Source of the DNA: Goekera deserti
Lineage (GTDB): Bacteria; Actinomycetota; Actinomycetes; Mycobacteriales; Geodermatophilaceae
Direction of reading: 5' to 3'
Assembly (NCBI RefSeq): GCF_010685995.1
Contig: NZ_JAAGWK010000009.1
Location: 248,001 to 312,000 of the forward strand
Length of the DNA stretch: 64,000 bases
Below the pieces are notes generated by a model. It searched no databases. It worked only from the letters and a program-made list of their open reading frames with translations, and was not told the origin of the DNA. A program made the translations under genes and the position numbers. Below, piece by piece: positions 1 through 8,100 of the stretch (within the stretch, counting starts at the first letter, position 1; each line of letters opens with the position of its first letter).

Positions 1-2
1 TC

Positions 3-956
3 GGGCTGACCCGCCCGCTGGAGCGGCTGCGCCGGCGGATGGCCGAGATCGCCGACGGCGAGGGCGACCTCACCCAGCGCATGGACGACTCCCGCGCCGA
101 CGAGTTCGGCGACCTGGCCGGCACCTTCAACCGGTTCGTGGACAAGGTCGCCGGCACGGTGCGCGACATCGGCAGCTGCGCCCAGGGCCTCGCCGCCTCG
201 GCAGCCGGCGTCACCGCGATCGCCGAGGACCTGCGCGAGCGGGCCGGGCAGAGCCGGGACCGGGCGATCGGCGCGCAGCGCGCGGCGGCGGACATCAGCA
301 GCGGTGTCAGCTCCGCAGCCGCCGGTGCCCAGCAGATGGGCGCCTCCATCCACGAGATCTCCCGCAGCGCCAGCGACGCCGCCCGGGTCGGCCAGCAGGG
401 GGCCGAGCTCGCCGAGCGGACCCAGGGCACCATCGCCGCCCTCGGCGCCCGGTCGGCGGAGATCGGCGACGTCATCCGGGTGATCGCCGGCGTCGCCGAG
501 CAGACCAACCTGCTGGCGCTGAACGCGACCATCGAGGCCGCCCGCGCCGGCGACGCCGGCAAGGGCTTCGCCGTGGTCGCCAACGAGGTCAAGGAGCTGG
601 CCCAGCAGGCAGCCCGGGCCAGCGAGGAGATCGCCGAGCGGGTGCAGGGCATCCAGGAGCAGACCGGTGCGGCGGTCAGCGCGATGGAGCAGATCAGCGA
701 GGTGGTCCGGGACATCAACGGCCACCAGATCACCATCGCCGGCGCCGTGGAGGAGCAGACCGCGACCACGGCCGAGCTCACCCGCAACATCACCTCGGTC
801 GCCGACGGGGCCACCGCCGTCAACGGCACGCTGACCGACGTCAGTGCCGACGCCGAGCGCAGCGCCCAGGACGTCGGCCGTGCCCGCGCCGCCGCCGGCG
901 AGCTGGACCACCTGTCCGGCGAGCTGACCCGGCTGCTCGGCGTCTTCTCGGTCTAG
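3..956 (+). CDS. Methyl-accepting chemotaxis protein, C-terminal part (5' end outside window)
   Basis: Chemoreceptor signalling protein that would control a CheA/CheW array. The reading frame is open from the first complete codon at base 3, so the start lies upstream of the window. The visible part opens in a HAMP domain ([12 protein letters not shown], then [13 protein letters not shown]). It continues as the long helical methyl-accepting domain. The conserved hairpin tip ([18 protein letters not shown]) lies about 165 residues in. Acidic and Gln/Ala-rich heptads around the tip are the usual adaptation-site regions. A HAMP normally follows a transmembrane segment, so the missing N-terminus is probably a sensor with membrane helices. 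A second, soluble receptor lies at the far end of the window (62284). A strong hairpin follows the stop. Family identity is certain; the ligand cannot be inferred. Confidence 0.95.
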   Translation, partial: GLTRPLERLRRRMAEIADGEGDLTQRMDDSRADEFGDLAGTFNRFVDKVAGTVRDIGSCAQGLAASAAGVTAIAEDLRERAGQSRDRAIGAQRAAADISSGVSSAAAGAQQMGASIHEISRSASDAARVGQQGAELAERTQGTIAALGARSAEIGDVIRVIAGVAEQTNLLALNATIEAARAGDAGKGFAVVANEVKELAQQAARASEEIAERVQGIQEQTGAAVSAMEQISEVVRDINGHQITIAGAVEEQTATTAELTRNITSVADGATAVNGTLTDVSADAERSAQDVGRARAAAGELDHLSGELTRLLGVFSV

Positions 957-963
957 CGTCCGT

Positions 964-1009
964 CCCCGCTGCTCCCCGTCACGGCCTGCCCGTGGTGGGG
1001 AGCAGCGGG
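964..1009. terminator. Bidirectional hairpin terminator between convergent genes
   Basis: CCCGCTGCTCCCC (965-977) pairs with GGGGAGCAGCGGG (997-1009) as a perfect 13 bp stem. CACG/CGTG can pair inside the loop. It lies between the stops of the chemoreceptor and the exoribonuclease. No U-run follows. Confidence 0.75.
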
Positions 1010-1016
1010 TGCTGCC

Positions 1017-1502
1017 TCAGCCGCGGGCGGCCTCGACCGCGCGCCAGACGGCCAGGCCGTGCCGGGCGTCGACCAGGGCGTCGTGGGCGTCGGGCGACTT
1101 GGGCGGCAGCGGTGGGGAACCGGCGTCCTCCCAGTGCTGCTTCAGCTCGCGGGTGAATCGGGGCACGCTGCGGGGCAGCGCGGTCATCGCCCCCCAGAGC
1201 TGGCACAGCGCGACGTGGTCGTAGGCGGCGATCCACGCCCACATCTGCACCTCCTCCCCGGGTGCGGTGAGGAAGGAGAGCAGGTCGTCGCGGATCCGCT
1301 CGCGCGTGCGCCATGCCCGGTCCGCCGGTGGGGGCAGCTTGTCCAGCACGTTGCGGCGCACCCACGGGATCGCCCGGTCCGGGTCGAACTGGGTGGAGAC
1401 GGCGTAGAACTCCCGCCCCGTCTCGTCGACGACGCCGATCGACACCAGGTCGATGGTCGTGCCGTCCTCGATGAACTCGGTGTCGTAGAAGTAGCGCCGC
1501 AC
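1017..1502 (-). CDS. DEDDh-family 3'-5' exoribonuclease (Rv2179c-like)
   Basis: A 161-residue single-domain nuclease of the DnaQ/RNase T fold, predicted to trim RNA 3' ends with two metal ions. The acidic residues are visible: D7 and E9 in YDTEF, D95 in AYDHV, H140 and D145 in HDALVDAR. Together they give the DEDDh signature. The sequence closely follows the M. tuberculosis Rv2179c type (YFYDTEFIEDG near the N-terminus). A GTG at 1511 would add three residues. I chose GTG 1502 because the product then begins MRRYFYDTEF like the family, and a TACGGT box ends 7 nt upstream. The 1511 start would lie inside that box. The gene is convergent with the chemoreceptor. Function is by family; substrate preference cannot be read. 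Confidence 0.9.
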   Translation of the reverse strand: MRRYFYDTEFIEDGTTIDLVSIGVVDETGREFYAVSTQFDPDRAIPWVRRNVLDKLPPPADRAWRTRERIRDDLLSFLTAPGEEVQMWAWIAAYDHVALCQLWGAMTALPRSVPRFTRELKQHWEDAGSPPLPPKSPDAHDALVDARHGLAVWRAVEAARG

Positions 1503-1509
1503 GTCGATC

Positions 1510-1515
1510 ACCGTA
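1510..1515 (-). promoter_or_regulatory. -10 box of the exoribonuclease gene
   Basis: TACGGT on the minus strand, 7 nt before GTG 1502. It decides between the 1511 and 1502 starts in favour of 1502. Confidence 0.5.
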
Positions 1516-1581
1516 GGTGCTGCCGTGGCACCCAGCCCGCCGGACGACCGGCGGGCCGGGTGGGGGCCCGGCCGGCCGGGG

Positions 1582-2352
1582 TCAGCCGGCGAGGGTGGTG
1601 GGCACCCGGTCGGCCGACTCGCGGGCCGGCGGGCGCATCTGCGCGACCGCCTCGACGGCCGTGTTGCCGGTGGCGTCCATCGCGGCCTTGACCTTGGCGC
1701 CGTACAGGTCCACGTACTCCTGGCCGGACAGCGTCATGATCTCGTACATGATCTCGTCGGTGATCGACCGCTCCACGAAGCGGTCACCGGACAGGCCCGC
1801 GTAGCGGGAGAAGTCCAGGGGCTTGCCGATGCGCACCTCGACCTTGTGGATGCGCGGCAGCCGCTTGCCCAGCGGCTGCACCTTCTCGGTGTGCACCATG
1901 GCCACCGGGATGACCGGGACGCCGCTCTCCAGCGCCATCCGCGCCACCCCGGTCTTGCCGCGGTAGAGCCGTGCGTCCGGCGACCGGGTGCCCTCGGGGT
2001 AGATGCCCAGCAGGCTGCCCGCCGACAGGATCCGGGTGCCGGTGCTGAGCGCGTTCTCGGCCGCGGAGGCGCTGGTGCGGTCGATGGGCACCTGGCCGGT
2101 GCCGGAGAAGAAGAGCCGCTGCAGCCACCCCTTGACCCCGGAGCCGCGGAAGTACTCCGCCTTGGCCAGGAAGATGACCCGCCGCCGCACCATCAGCGGC
2201 AGGAAGATCCAGTCGGCGGCGGAGAGGTGGTTGCTGGCCAGCACGGCCCCACCACGCGTCGGGATGTTCTCGAGCCCGTGCACCTCAGGACGGCAGGTGA
2301 CACGGACGAGCGGACCGAGCAGGACGAACTTGACCAACCAGTAGAGCAACAC
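1582..2352 (-). CDS. plsC: 1-acyl-sn-glycerol-3-phosphate acyltransferase (PlsC family)
   Basis: Membrane-associated acyltransferase that adds the second acyl chain to lysophosphatidic acid, giving phosphatidate for phospholipid synthesis. The product is 256 residues, normal for the family. Residues 1-17 are hydrophobic (YWLVKFVLLGPLV). The catalytic HX4D motif is NHLSAAD (H42, D47). The phosphate-binding motif is PEGTRS (121-125), followed by the conserved RGKTGVARMAL. The frame stays open upstream to 2619, but the extra residues are low-complexity and overlap the divergent gene at 2492. GTG 2352 (or TTG 2349) follows a GAGGGAGG ribosome site and starts just before the hydrophobic segment. 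Some Mycobacterium relatives (Rv2182c) sit in the same order. Confidence 0.9.
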   Translation of the reverse strand: MLLYWLVKFVLLGPLVRVTCRPEVHGLENIPTRGGAVLASNHLSAADWIFLPLMVRRRVIFLAKAEYFRGSGVKGWLQRLFFSGTGQVPIDRTSASAAENALSTGTRILSAGSLLGIYPEGTRSPDARLYRGKTGVARMALESGVPVIPVAMVHTEKVQPLGKRLPRIHKVEVRIGKPLDFSRYAGLSGDRFVERSITDEIMYEIMTLSGQEYVDLYGAKVKAAMDATGNTAVEAVAQMRPPARESADRVPTTLAG

Positions 2353-2372
2353 GCCTCCCTCAGCGACTGACA

Positions 2373-2378
2373 GACTAG
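2373..2378 (-). promoter_or_regulatory. Candidate -10 box for plsC
   Basis: TAGTCT on the minus strand, 20 nt before GTG 2352. It leaves a short leader that carries the GAGGGAGG ribosome site, unlike most genes here. No clear -35 was seen. Confidence 0.4.
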
Positions 2379-2491
2379 GGAACCTCGGGGCCGGAGGATA
2401 ATCGGGCTCCCGACCACGTCCGCCCGGTCCAGCACCGGCCCCGCGAGGAGCGCTCCGTGCACCAGCCCGCCACCACCCCCGGCCCGTCCAC

Positions 2492-3271
2492 GTGAGCTCA
2501 CCCCGCCGGGCCCGGGGACGCCGGGACAACGGCCTGGACGCCGCCCTGTGGTCTCCGCTGCGCGACGTCGACCCGCGGGTCGGCGAGCACCTGCTCGACG
2601 TGCTGCGCGAGGAGGGCATCGCCGCCTACCTCGACCCGTCGGCGCACGTCGACGAGTACACCCGCACCGTGTTCCTGCCCAGCCCGCCCTCGGACCGGCT
2701 GTTCGTCGACCGGTCGCAGCGCTCGCTCGCCCGGCAGGTGGTGGAGCAGCACGCCGACGACCACGCCGACGCCCCCACAGCACCGCCGGCGCCGGCCCTG
2801 GACGCCGGGCTGGACCACGAGGCGGAGTGGGCGCGGATCGTCGCCGGCTACGAGGCCGAGCACGGGCGCACCCCGGTCGAGCACGGCGAGCCCGACGTGG
2901 CCCGCGGCGAGCCGGCCGCCGACGCGGTGGGGTCCCCGCCCCGCCCGGCCGCCCCGGCCCACCGCGAACCCGCGCGCGAGCCGGCCCGCGACGCCGCCGA
3001 GGAGCTGCGCCCGCTGGAGTGGGCCGCGCCGCCGGAGGAGCACTTCGAGCCGCCGCCCCCGCCCCCGCTGTCGGCCCCGGCGCCCGCCTCGCTGTACGCC
3101 TGCCTGCTCATCGCCCTGGGCGTGCTGCTCGTCTTCGCGCCGGGCCTGCTCCGGGTGTCCGGCGACGCCGGGATCCTGCTCGGCGTCCTGGCGCTGGTCG
3201 GTGGCGTGACCGTGCTGGTGTCCCGGATGCGCGACCGCGACGAGGACGACGACGACGGCGCCGTCGTCTGA
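2492..3271 (+). CDS. DUF308-like membrane protein with Pro-rich linker
   Basis: A 259-residue protein of unknown function, divergent from plsC. The N-terminal 90 residues form a compact soluble region (WSPLRDVDPRVGEHLLDVL, then RLFVDRSQRSLARQVVEQH). A long Ala/Pro/Glu-rich linker (about 90-195) ends in a run of prolines. The C-terminus has two adjacent membrane helices (about 198-216 and 223-240), then an acidic tail rich in Asp. The soluble part is probably cytoplasmic, but topology is inferred. The GTG at 2492 was kept because the conserved-looking region starts soon after it. No catalytic motif was recognised. The DUF308 name rests only on the paired C-terminal helices and is tentative. 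Confidence 0.75.
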   Translation: MSSPRRARGRRDNGLDAALWSPLRDVDPRVGEHLLDVLREEGIAAYLDPSAHVDEYTRTVFLPSPPSDRLFVDRSQRSLARQVVEQHADDHADAPTAPPAPALDAGLDHEAEWARIVAGYEAEHGRTPVEHGEPDVARGEPAADAVGSPPRPAAPAHREPAREPARDAAEELRPLEWAAPPEEHFEPPPPPPLSAPAPASLYACLLIALGVLLVFAPGLLRVSGDAGILLGVLALVGGVTVLVSRMRDRDEDDDDGAVV

Positions 3272-3441
3272 CCCCCACCCTCGCCGGCCGGGCCGGCGCC
3301 CGCGCGCTGCCCGCTGATCGAGGTCGGTGCCCGCTCCGCAGCACGGGCGAGCTCGGAGGGGACGGGCGTCGCGGGTGGTGGCCTCGGTGGTCGCCTGGGG
3401 CCGTTGGTGACGGTCCGAGCGCGGGGCGCGACCATGTGCAC

Positions 3442-4659
3442 ATGCGCCACACCACCGTCACCCTGACCGGTCACCTGATGGACACCGGGATGCTCGCCCG
3501 GGTCCTGGACGACACCCTCGAGTACGGCGGCGACTACCGCATCGCCTCGCTGGACCTCGGCCGCGAGCACGGCGACGAGTCCCGCGCCCTGATCGAGGTC
3601 AGCGCGGACGACCCCGAGCTGCTCGACCGGATCCTCATGCGCCTGCAGGTGCACGGGGCCAACCCGGTCGACCCCGGCACCGCCACCACGCGCCCCGCGC
3701 CCCGCGACGGTGTGTTCCCCGACGACTTCTACTCCACCACCAACCTGGACACCTTCGTCCGGCTGGAACGGGAGTGGCTGCGGGTGCAGCAGCCGGAGAT
3801 GGACTGCGGGCTGGTCGTGACCGACGGCGCGGTGCGCACCGTGCCGGTCAGCGACGTGCGCGCCGGCCAGGCCGTCGTCTGCGGCGCCCACGGGGTGCGG
3901 GTCGAGCTGCCCCCGCAGCCGGCGCGCGGGGAGGAGGACGAGTTCGGCTTCATGAACTCGGCGGTGTCGAGCGAGAAGCCGCAGGCGCTGCTGGTGCGCC
4001 AGATCGCCGAGCGGATGCGCGAGGTGAAGGCGGCCGGTGGCCGGGTGCTGTGGGTCGGCGGCCCCGCCGTGGTGCACACCGGGGCGTCCCCGGCGATGGT
4101 CCGGCTGGTGCGGGCCGGCTACGTCGACGTGCTGTTCGCCGGCAACGCCCTGGCCACGCACGACATCGAGTCCTCGCTGTACGGCACGTCGCTGGGCGTC
4201 GACCTGGCCAAGGGCTCCGGCGTGCCGCACGGGCACGAGCACCACATCCGGGCGATCAACACCATCCGGTCGGCGGGGTCGATCGCCGCCGCGGTGGAGT
4301 CCGGCGTCCTCACCGGCGGCGTCATGCACGCGATGGTGCAGGCACGGAAGCCGTTCGTGCTGGTCGGGTCGGTGCGCGACGACGGACCGCTGCCCGACGT
4401 GATCACCGACGTCATCGACGGTCAGCGCGCGATGCGCGCCGAGCTGCACGACGTCGGGTTCGCGATCATGGTGGCCACGATGCTGCACTCGATCGCCACC
4501 GGGAACCTGCTGCCGGCGTCCATCCCGCTGGTGTGCGTGGACATCAACCCGGCCACGGTGACCAAGCTGGCCGACCGGGGCAGCGCCCAGGCGATGGGCA
4601 TCGTCACCGACATCGGCCTGTTCCTCGAGCAGCTGGCCCGCGAGCTCGCCCCGGAGTGA
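3442..4659 (+). CDS. TIGR00300 / LOR-SDH domain protein, archaeal-type ornithine cyclodeaminase
   Basis: A 405-residue protein of the TIGR00300 family. Members in methanogens and the C-terminal half of cyanobacterial AgrE/ArgZ convert ornithine to proline and ammonia. Visible landmarks are the N-terminal TLTGHLMDTGML, the central DDFYSTTN block, a Gly-rich nucleotide-binding stretch (VLWVGGPAVVHTGAS), and the conserved LFAGNALATHDIE and GHEHHIRAINTIR segments. It lacks the guanidine-hydrolase domain found in AgrE, so it would act on ornithine, not arginine. An alternative GTG lies at 3436; no clear ribosome site precedes either. It is convergent with glkA (12 bp gap) and is not part of the mycobacterial gene order, so it looks like an insertion. 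Activity is inferred from the family. Confidence 0.85.
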   Translation: MRHTTVTLTGHLMDTGMLARVLDDTLEYGGDYRIASLDLGREHGDESRALIEVSADDPELLDRILMRLQVHGANPVDPGTATTRPAPRDGVFPDDFYSTTNLDTFVRLEREWLRVQQPEMDCGLVVTDGAVRTVPVSDVRAGQAVVCGAHGVRVELPPQPARGEEDEFGFMNSAVSSEKPQALLVRQIAERMREVKAAGGRVLWVGGPAVVHTGASPAMVRLVRAGYVDVLFAGNALATHDIESSLYGTSLGVDLAKGSGVPHGHEHHIRAINTIRSAGSIAAAVESGVLTGGVMHAMVQARKPFVLVGSVRDDGPLPDVITDVIDGQRAMRAELHDVGFAIMVATMLHSIATGNLLPASIPLVCVDINPATVTKLADRGSAQAMGIVTDIGLFLEQLARELAPE

Positions 4660-4671
4660 GCCGCCCCGGCC

Positions 4672-5754
4672 TCAGACCGGGTCGACGCCGGACCGCCCCT
4701 CCGGGGCCCAGCCGGTGCGCGCCAGCGGAGCCGGGGAGGGCAGTCCCCGCTCCGCCTCGGCCCGGCGCACCAGGTCGGCGGCACCGACCAGCCCGGCCTG
4801 GGCACCGAGCTGGGCGGCGACGACGGTGGGCCCGGGCCGGAAGCCACGGCCGGGCAGGGCCCGCTCCAGCCGGGCCCGGGCAGGGCCGAGGACCATCTCG
4901 CCGAGCACGCTCACGCCGCCGCCGATGACCACCACCGACGGGTCGAGCACCGCGGCCAGGTCGGCGATCCCCTGCCCCAGCCAGGAACCGACGTCGCCGA
5001 GCAGCTCCAGCGCCAGCGGGTCGCCCTCGGCGGCGGCCTGGGCCACGTGCTCGCCGGTCAGCCGGTCGGCGTCGCCACCGACCCGGTCCAGCAGGAGCAT
5101 CGCGGCCGCCGGTGAGGAGCGGGCGACCTCGCGGGCGGTCTGCCCCAGGGCGGTGCCGCTGGCGTACTGCTCCCAGCAGCCGCGGTTGCCGCAGGCGCAC
5201 AGCCGCCCACCGGGCACCACGCGCATGTGGCCCCACTCGCCGGCCACCCCGTGGGCACCGCGCTGGAGCCGTCCGTCCATCACGATGCCGCCGCCGATGC
5301 CGGTGCCGAGGGTGATCATGAGCGCCAGGTCGGCCCCGCGGGCGGCGCCGTAGCGGTACTCCGCCCAGGCCGCGGCGTCCGCGTCGTTGCCCACCCAGAC
5401 CGGGCGCTGCAGCCGGTCGCGCAGGTCCTGGCGCAGGGTCTGGTTGCGCCAGGCCAGGTGCGGGCTGAACAGCACCGTGTCCCCGGTGCGGTCGAACCAG
5501 CCGGCCGCGCCGATGCCGACGCCGACCAGCGGGCCGCCGTGCCGCTCGGCCAGCTCGTCCACGACGGAGACGATGGCGTTCTCGATGGCGCTGACGCTCG
5601 TGCCCGGGGTCGCCCGCCGGGCGGTGTCGGTGATCGTGCCGTCCGGCGCCACGACCCCGCCCCCGACCTTGGTGCCGCCGATGTCGATGCCCAGCGCCGG
5701 CAGCGACGTCGCGCCGGCGCCCTGCGGCTCCGGGGGGCCGGCAGCGGCGCTCAC
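4672..5754 (-). CDS. glkA: ROK-family glucokinase
   Basis: Sugar kinase of the ROK family that phosphorylates glucose with ATP, feeding glycolysis. It has 360 residues. The phosphate-binding motif DIGGTK starts at D24. The catalytic Asp is D124 in GNDADAAAW. The glucose-binding region GEWGHM (E172, H175) is followed by the zinc motif CACGNRGCWE (C186, C188, C193), the hallmark of ROK kinases. The GTG start overlaps the stop of the upstream gene (GTGA at 5751-5754), so translation is probably coupled. It is last in a minus-strand operon with the ArsA-like and SRPBCC genes. Streptomyces glkA sits in a similar neighbourhood. Glucose specificity is inferred from the H/E motif. Confidence 0.92.
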   Translation of the reverse strand: MSAAAGPPEPQGAGATSLPALGIDIGGTKVGGGVVAPDGTITDTARRATPGTSVSAIENAIVSVVDELAERHGGPLVGVGIGAAGWFDRTGDTVLFSPHLAWRNQTLRQDLRDRLQRPVWVGNDADAAAWAEYRYGAARGADLALMITLGTGIGGGIVMDGRLQRGAHGVAGEWGHMRVVPGGRLCACGNRGCWEQYASGTALGQTAREVARSSPAAAMLLLDRVGGDADRLTGEHVAQAAAEGDPLALELLGDVGSWLGQGIADLAAVLDPSVVVIGGGVSVLGEMVLGPARARLERALPGRGFRPGPTVVAAQLGAQAGLVGAADLVRRAEAERGLPSPAPLARTGWAPEGRSGVDPV

Positions 5755-6302
5755 GCCACCTCGATGCGCTGCACCGTGGTCGGGCGCGGCTCGCGGGCTG
5801 CCGGCCCACCGGCGCCGGGAGCGGCCGGCGGGTGCGCGTCCGTGGGCCCGGCCGCCGGGTCCGTCACCGGCCCGGGCCCGTCCGCCGGCCGGCCGGGCGG
5901 GTCGGCCAGCGCGCGCAGGGCGGCTGCTGCCGCGGTCAGGGCGTCGGCCAGCGCGTCGGTGACCTCGGGGCGCTCACCGCGCAGCACCGCGAGCACGGCG
6001 CACACCGGGCAGCCGCGGCACGAGTCCGTGTGCGGCGGCCCCGCGGGCGCACCGGTCGCAGCCTGACGCGCGTCGCACCCGGCCTGCCCGGTCGGGGGCG
6101 AGGTCGAGGCTCCTGCCGCGCTCGTCGCGGTGGCCCCCTCCGCCGGGGTCCCGGTGCCCGCGGCGCGTGCCCCGGCCGCCGTCCCGGTGGCGACCGCGTC
6201 GGCGGCGGCCTGGGCGACGGCCGGCAGCGCGGCCAGCCACCCGTTCATGCCGGTGCCGAGCTGCCGCCAGGACTCGGCCCAGTCGGGGGGTGCGGCGCTC
6301 AT
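5751..6302 (-). CDS. Ala/Pro-rich hypothetical protein with C-terminal CxxC
   Basis: A 183-residue protein of unknown function. The N-terminus (PDWAESWRQLGTGMNGWLAAL) looks like an amphipathic helix. The middle is a low-complexity Ala/Gly/Thr-rich stretch. Near residue 100 there is a Cys cluster (DSCRGCPVCAVLAVLRGE) that could bind a metal. A second helix follows (VTDALADALTAAAAALRAL), then a Pro-rich tail. The ATG at 6302 overlaps the stop of the ArsA-like gene, and its own stop overlaps the glkA start, so all three are translationally linked. Its place between ArsA-like and glucokinase genes is conserved in actinobacteria as far as I recall. A small adaptor is possible, but nothing in the sequence proves it. 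Confidence 0.75.
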   Translation of the reverse strand: MSAAPPDWAESWRQLGTGMNGWLAALPAVAQAAADAVATGTAAGARAAGTGTPAEGATATSAAGASTSPPTGQAGCDARQAATGAPAGPPHTDSCRGCPVCAVLAVLRGERPEVTDALADALTAAAAALRALADPPGRPADGPGPVTDPAAGPTDAHPPAAPGAGGPAAREPRPTTVQRIEVA

Positions 6303-7450
6303 GCGGGCGTCCCTTCACGTCTCAGCAGTCCGGCGGGCCACAGCTCGGCGTCCGGGTGGAACAGCACCTCCAGGGTGGCGGCCGGGGTGCCCGGCTCGAC
6401 CAGCCGGCCGCCGGCGACGACGCAGCGGCGCAGCAGCGAGTCCAGCGGGAACGACCGCCGGCGGCCGCCCACGTCGACCACGAGGTCGTCGGCCCAGCGG
6501 GTCAGCTCCACCTCGCCGCGCGCGGCGTGCGGCAGCGCGAGTGCCAGCTGCCACCCGCCGTCCACCCGCACCGGGACCGGCCGGACGGCGTCCGGCGCCT
6601 CGGTGGGCGGGAGTGCGGCGTCCAGCGCGCGCAGACCGGCCAGGTCGACCGGCGCGTGCGGCGCCTCGGCCACCCGGTGGACGGGCACCCCGATGCCGCC
6701 TGCCCCGCGCAGCACGTCCTCCTGCTGGGCAGCGCGGGCGGCCCACCACTCCCCCGGGCCGGCCGGCAGCACCCGGTTGACCGTCACCGAGGCCAGCCGC
6801 TGACCGCCGAGGGCGAGGTCGGTCGCCGCGGAGGTCACCTCGGCCAGTGCCGCGTGCTCCGGCCGCAGCACCACGTGCACCGACGTCCGCGCGGGGTCGT
6901 CGAGGGTGAGGCCGTCCAGCAGCCGCTCGACCACCGGCAGCGCGGCCAGCACGTCGTCGACCGGCCCGCGGCGCGCGGCGCCGGCCCGGACGGCGGCCGA
7001 GCGCACCGCGCCCAGGACCCGCACCCGGGTGGGCGCGACCTGGGCCAGCCACCAGCGCAGCGACGCCGGCAGCGCCAGCAAGGTGAGGGCCTGCGGCAGC
7101 GGGCCGGCGTCCACGACCAGCACGTCGGTGGTGTCCCGGGCGGCGGCGACGGCCGCGAGCAGGGCCAGCTCGCCGGACCCCGGCGGTGCCACCACCGAGC
7201 TGGACGGCGGCACCGCGAACCCGGGCAGCCAGCCGGCCAGGGTCTGCGCCAGCGGACCCCACAGGTCCTCGAACGCCTGCTGACCCGACACCGGGGTCAC
7301 CGACAGGCCCTCGCCGAGGGCTGCCGGGACGGGCCGGCCGGCGGTGACGAACCGGACGGTGGCGCCGCCGGCACGCAGCTGCTGGGCGGTGGCGAGCGCG
7401 ACGGTGCTGGCCCCGGAGCCGCCGGGACCGGTGAGGAGGACGGTGCGCAC
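6299..7450 (-). CDS. ArsA/GET3-like ATPase family protein with altered P-loop
   Basis: A 383-residue protein of the ArsA/GET3/MinD-like P-loop class. The N-terminus has the expected strand-loop-helix (MRTVLLTGPGGSGAST), but the loop reads GPGGSGAST. The family form is GKGGVGKT, so both lysines are missing. Other family landmarks remain: VVDAGPLPQALTLL resembles the switch II Asp region, VHVVLRPEHAALAEV matches the late core, and a C-terminal beta-rich region resembles the ArsA HSP20-like domain. ATP hydrolysis is therefore uncertain. Actinobacterial members occur in pairs or next to lipid genes and are not arsenic pumps. The GTG start is 7 nt after the SRPBCC gene and the stop overlaps the next gene by 4 nt. 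Confidence 0.8.
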   Translation of the reverse strand: MRTVLLTGPGGSGASTVALATAQQLRAGGATVRFVTAGRPVPAALGEGLSVTPVSGQQAFEDLWGPLAQTLAGWLPGFAVPPSSSVVAPPGSGELALLAAVAAARDTTDVLVVDAGPLPQALTLLALPASLRWWLAQVAPTRVRVLGAVRSAAVRAGAARRGPVDDVLAALPVVERLLDGLTLDDPARTSVHVVLRPEHAALAEVTSAATDLALGGQRLASVTVNRVLPAGPGEWWAARAAQQEDVLRGAGGIGVPVHRVAEAPHAPVDLAGLRALDAALPPTEAPDAVRPVPVRVDGGWQLALALPHAARGEVELTRWADDLVVDVGGRRRSFPLDSLLRRCVVAGGRLVEPGTPAATLEVLFHPDAELWPAGLLRREGTPA

Positions 7451-7457
7451 GCCCGCC

Positions 7458-7889
7458 TCAGGCCTCGACGCGCTTCTTGAGCTCCTTGAGCGCGGTGTCC
7501 AGGATGACCTTCTCCGCCTTGCGCTTGATCATCCCCAGCATCGGGATGGAGAGGTCGATGGTGATCGTGTACGTCACCTCGGTGCTGCCGCCGCGCTCGA
7601 CGAGGGTGTAGGAGCCCTCCTGCCGCTTCTGCATCTGGCCACGCACCAGGGTCCAGGACACGGAGCGGTCGCCGTCCCAGGTGTAGTCGAGCACGTAGTC
7701 GTCCTTGACCGCACCGGCGTCCAGCACGAAGTGCACCTGGGCGGCGCGCCCGTCCGGGCCGGCCTCGAGCACCTCGACGACCTTCGCGGCGGAGACCCAC
7801 TGCGGGTAGGCGGGGAAGTCGGAGATCACGGCCATCACCTGGGACGCCGGGGCGTCCACGACGATCGACTGGGTGGACTGGTCGGCCAT
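7458..7889 (-). CDS. SRPBCC-family (START/polyketide cyclase-like) protein
   Basis: A 143-residue single-domain protein of the Bet v 1/START fold, which forms a hydrophobic cavity for lipids or other nonpolar ligands. The family pattern is visible: IVVDAPASQVMAVISDFPAYPQW at the N-terminus, alternating beta strands in the middle (VHFVLDAGAVKDDYVLDYTW), and a long C-terminal helix (AEKVILDTALKELKKRVEA). It is the first gene of the minus-strand run that continues through the ArsA-like gene to glkA, and it is divergent from the acyl-CoA ligase. That setting suggests a lipid-handling role. The ATG at 7889 is 6 nt after a TACCCT box. No enzyme activity is claimed. Confidence 0.9.
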   Translation of the reverse strand: MADQSTQSIVVDAPASQVMAVISDFPAYPQWVSAAKVVEVLEAGPDGRAAQVHFVLDAGAVKDDYVLDYTWDGDRSVSWTLVRGQMQKRQEGSYTLVERGGSTEVTYTITIDLSIPMLGMIKRKAEKVILDTALKELKKRVEA

Positions 7890-7895
7890 GGCCGC

Positions 7896-7901
7896 AGGGT
7901 A
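7896..7901 (-). promoter_or_regulatory. -10 box of the SRPBCC operon
   Basis: TACCCT on the minus strand, 6 nt before ATG 7889; predicts a leaderless mRNA for the SRPBCC/ArsA-like/glkA operon. Confidence 0.5.
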
Positions 7902-8017
7902 GTCGGTGTCCGGTCGGGGACCGGAGGTCCGGGGAGCGCGGGCACCTCCTCCGGGGGGCTGCGGGCCCCCCGGACGTCATCGTGACGAGGGGCCTACTGC
8001 TGAGTAGCACGAACCAC

Positions 8018-8023
8018 TAGATT
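8018..8023 (+). promoter_or_regulatory. Candidate -10 box for the acyl-CoA ligase gene
   Basis: TAGATT about 77 nt before GTG 8101. It would give a leader of about 70 nt that includes the GAGAGGA ribosome site. No good -35 was found, so this is tentative. Confidence 0.3.
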
Positions 8024-8100
8024 GGGGCGCTACCGAATGCCCGGGCCGCTGACCGCGAGGCGACGATGCCTCCGGCGGCAGCGGGTGAGAGAGGACCGGC

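Noticed and set aside
6299-7450. Arsenic resistance ATPase
   Set aside because: No arsB, arsC or arsD nearby, and the P-loop and Cys ligands of ArsA are missing.
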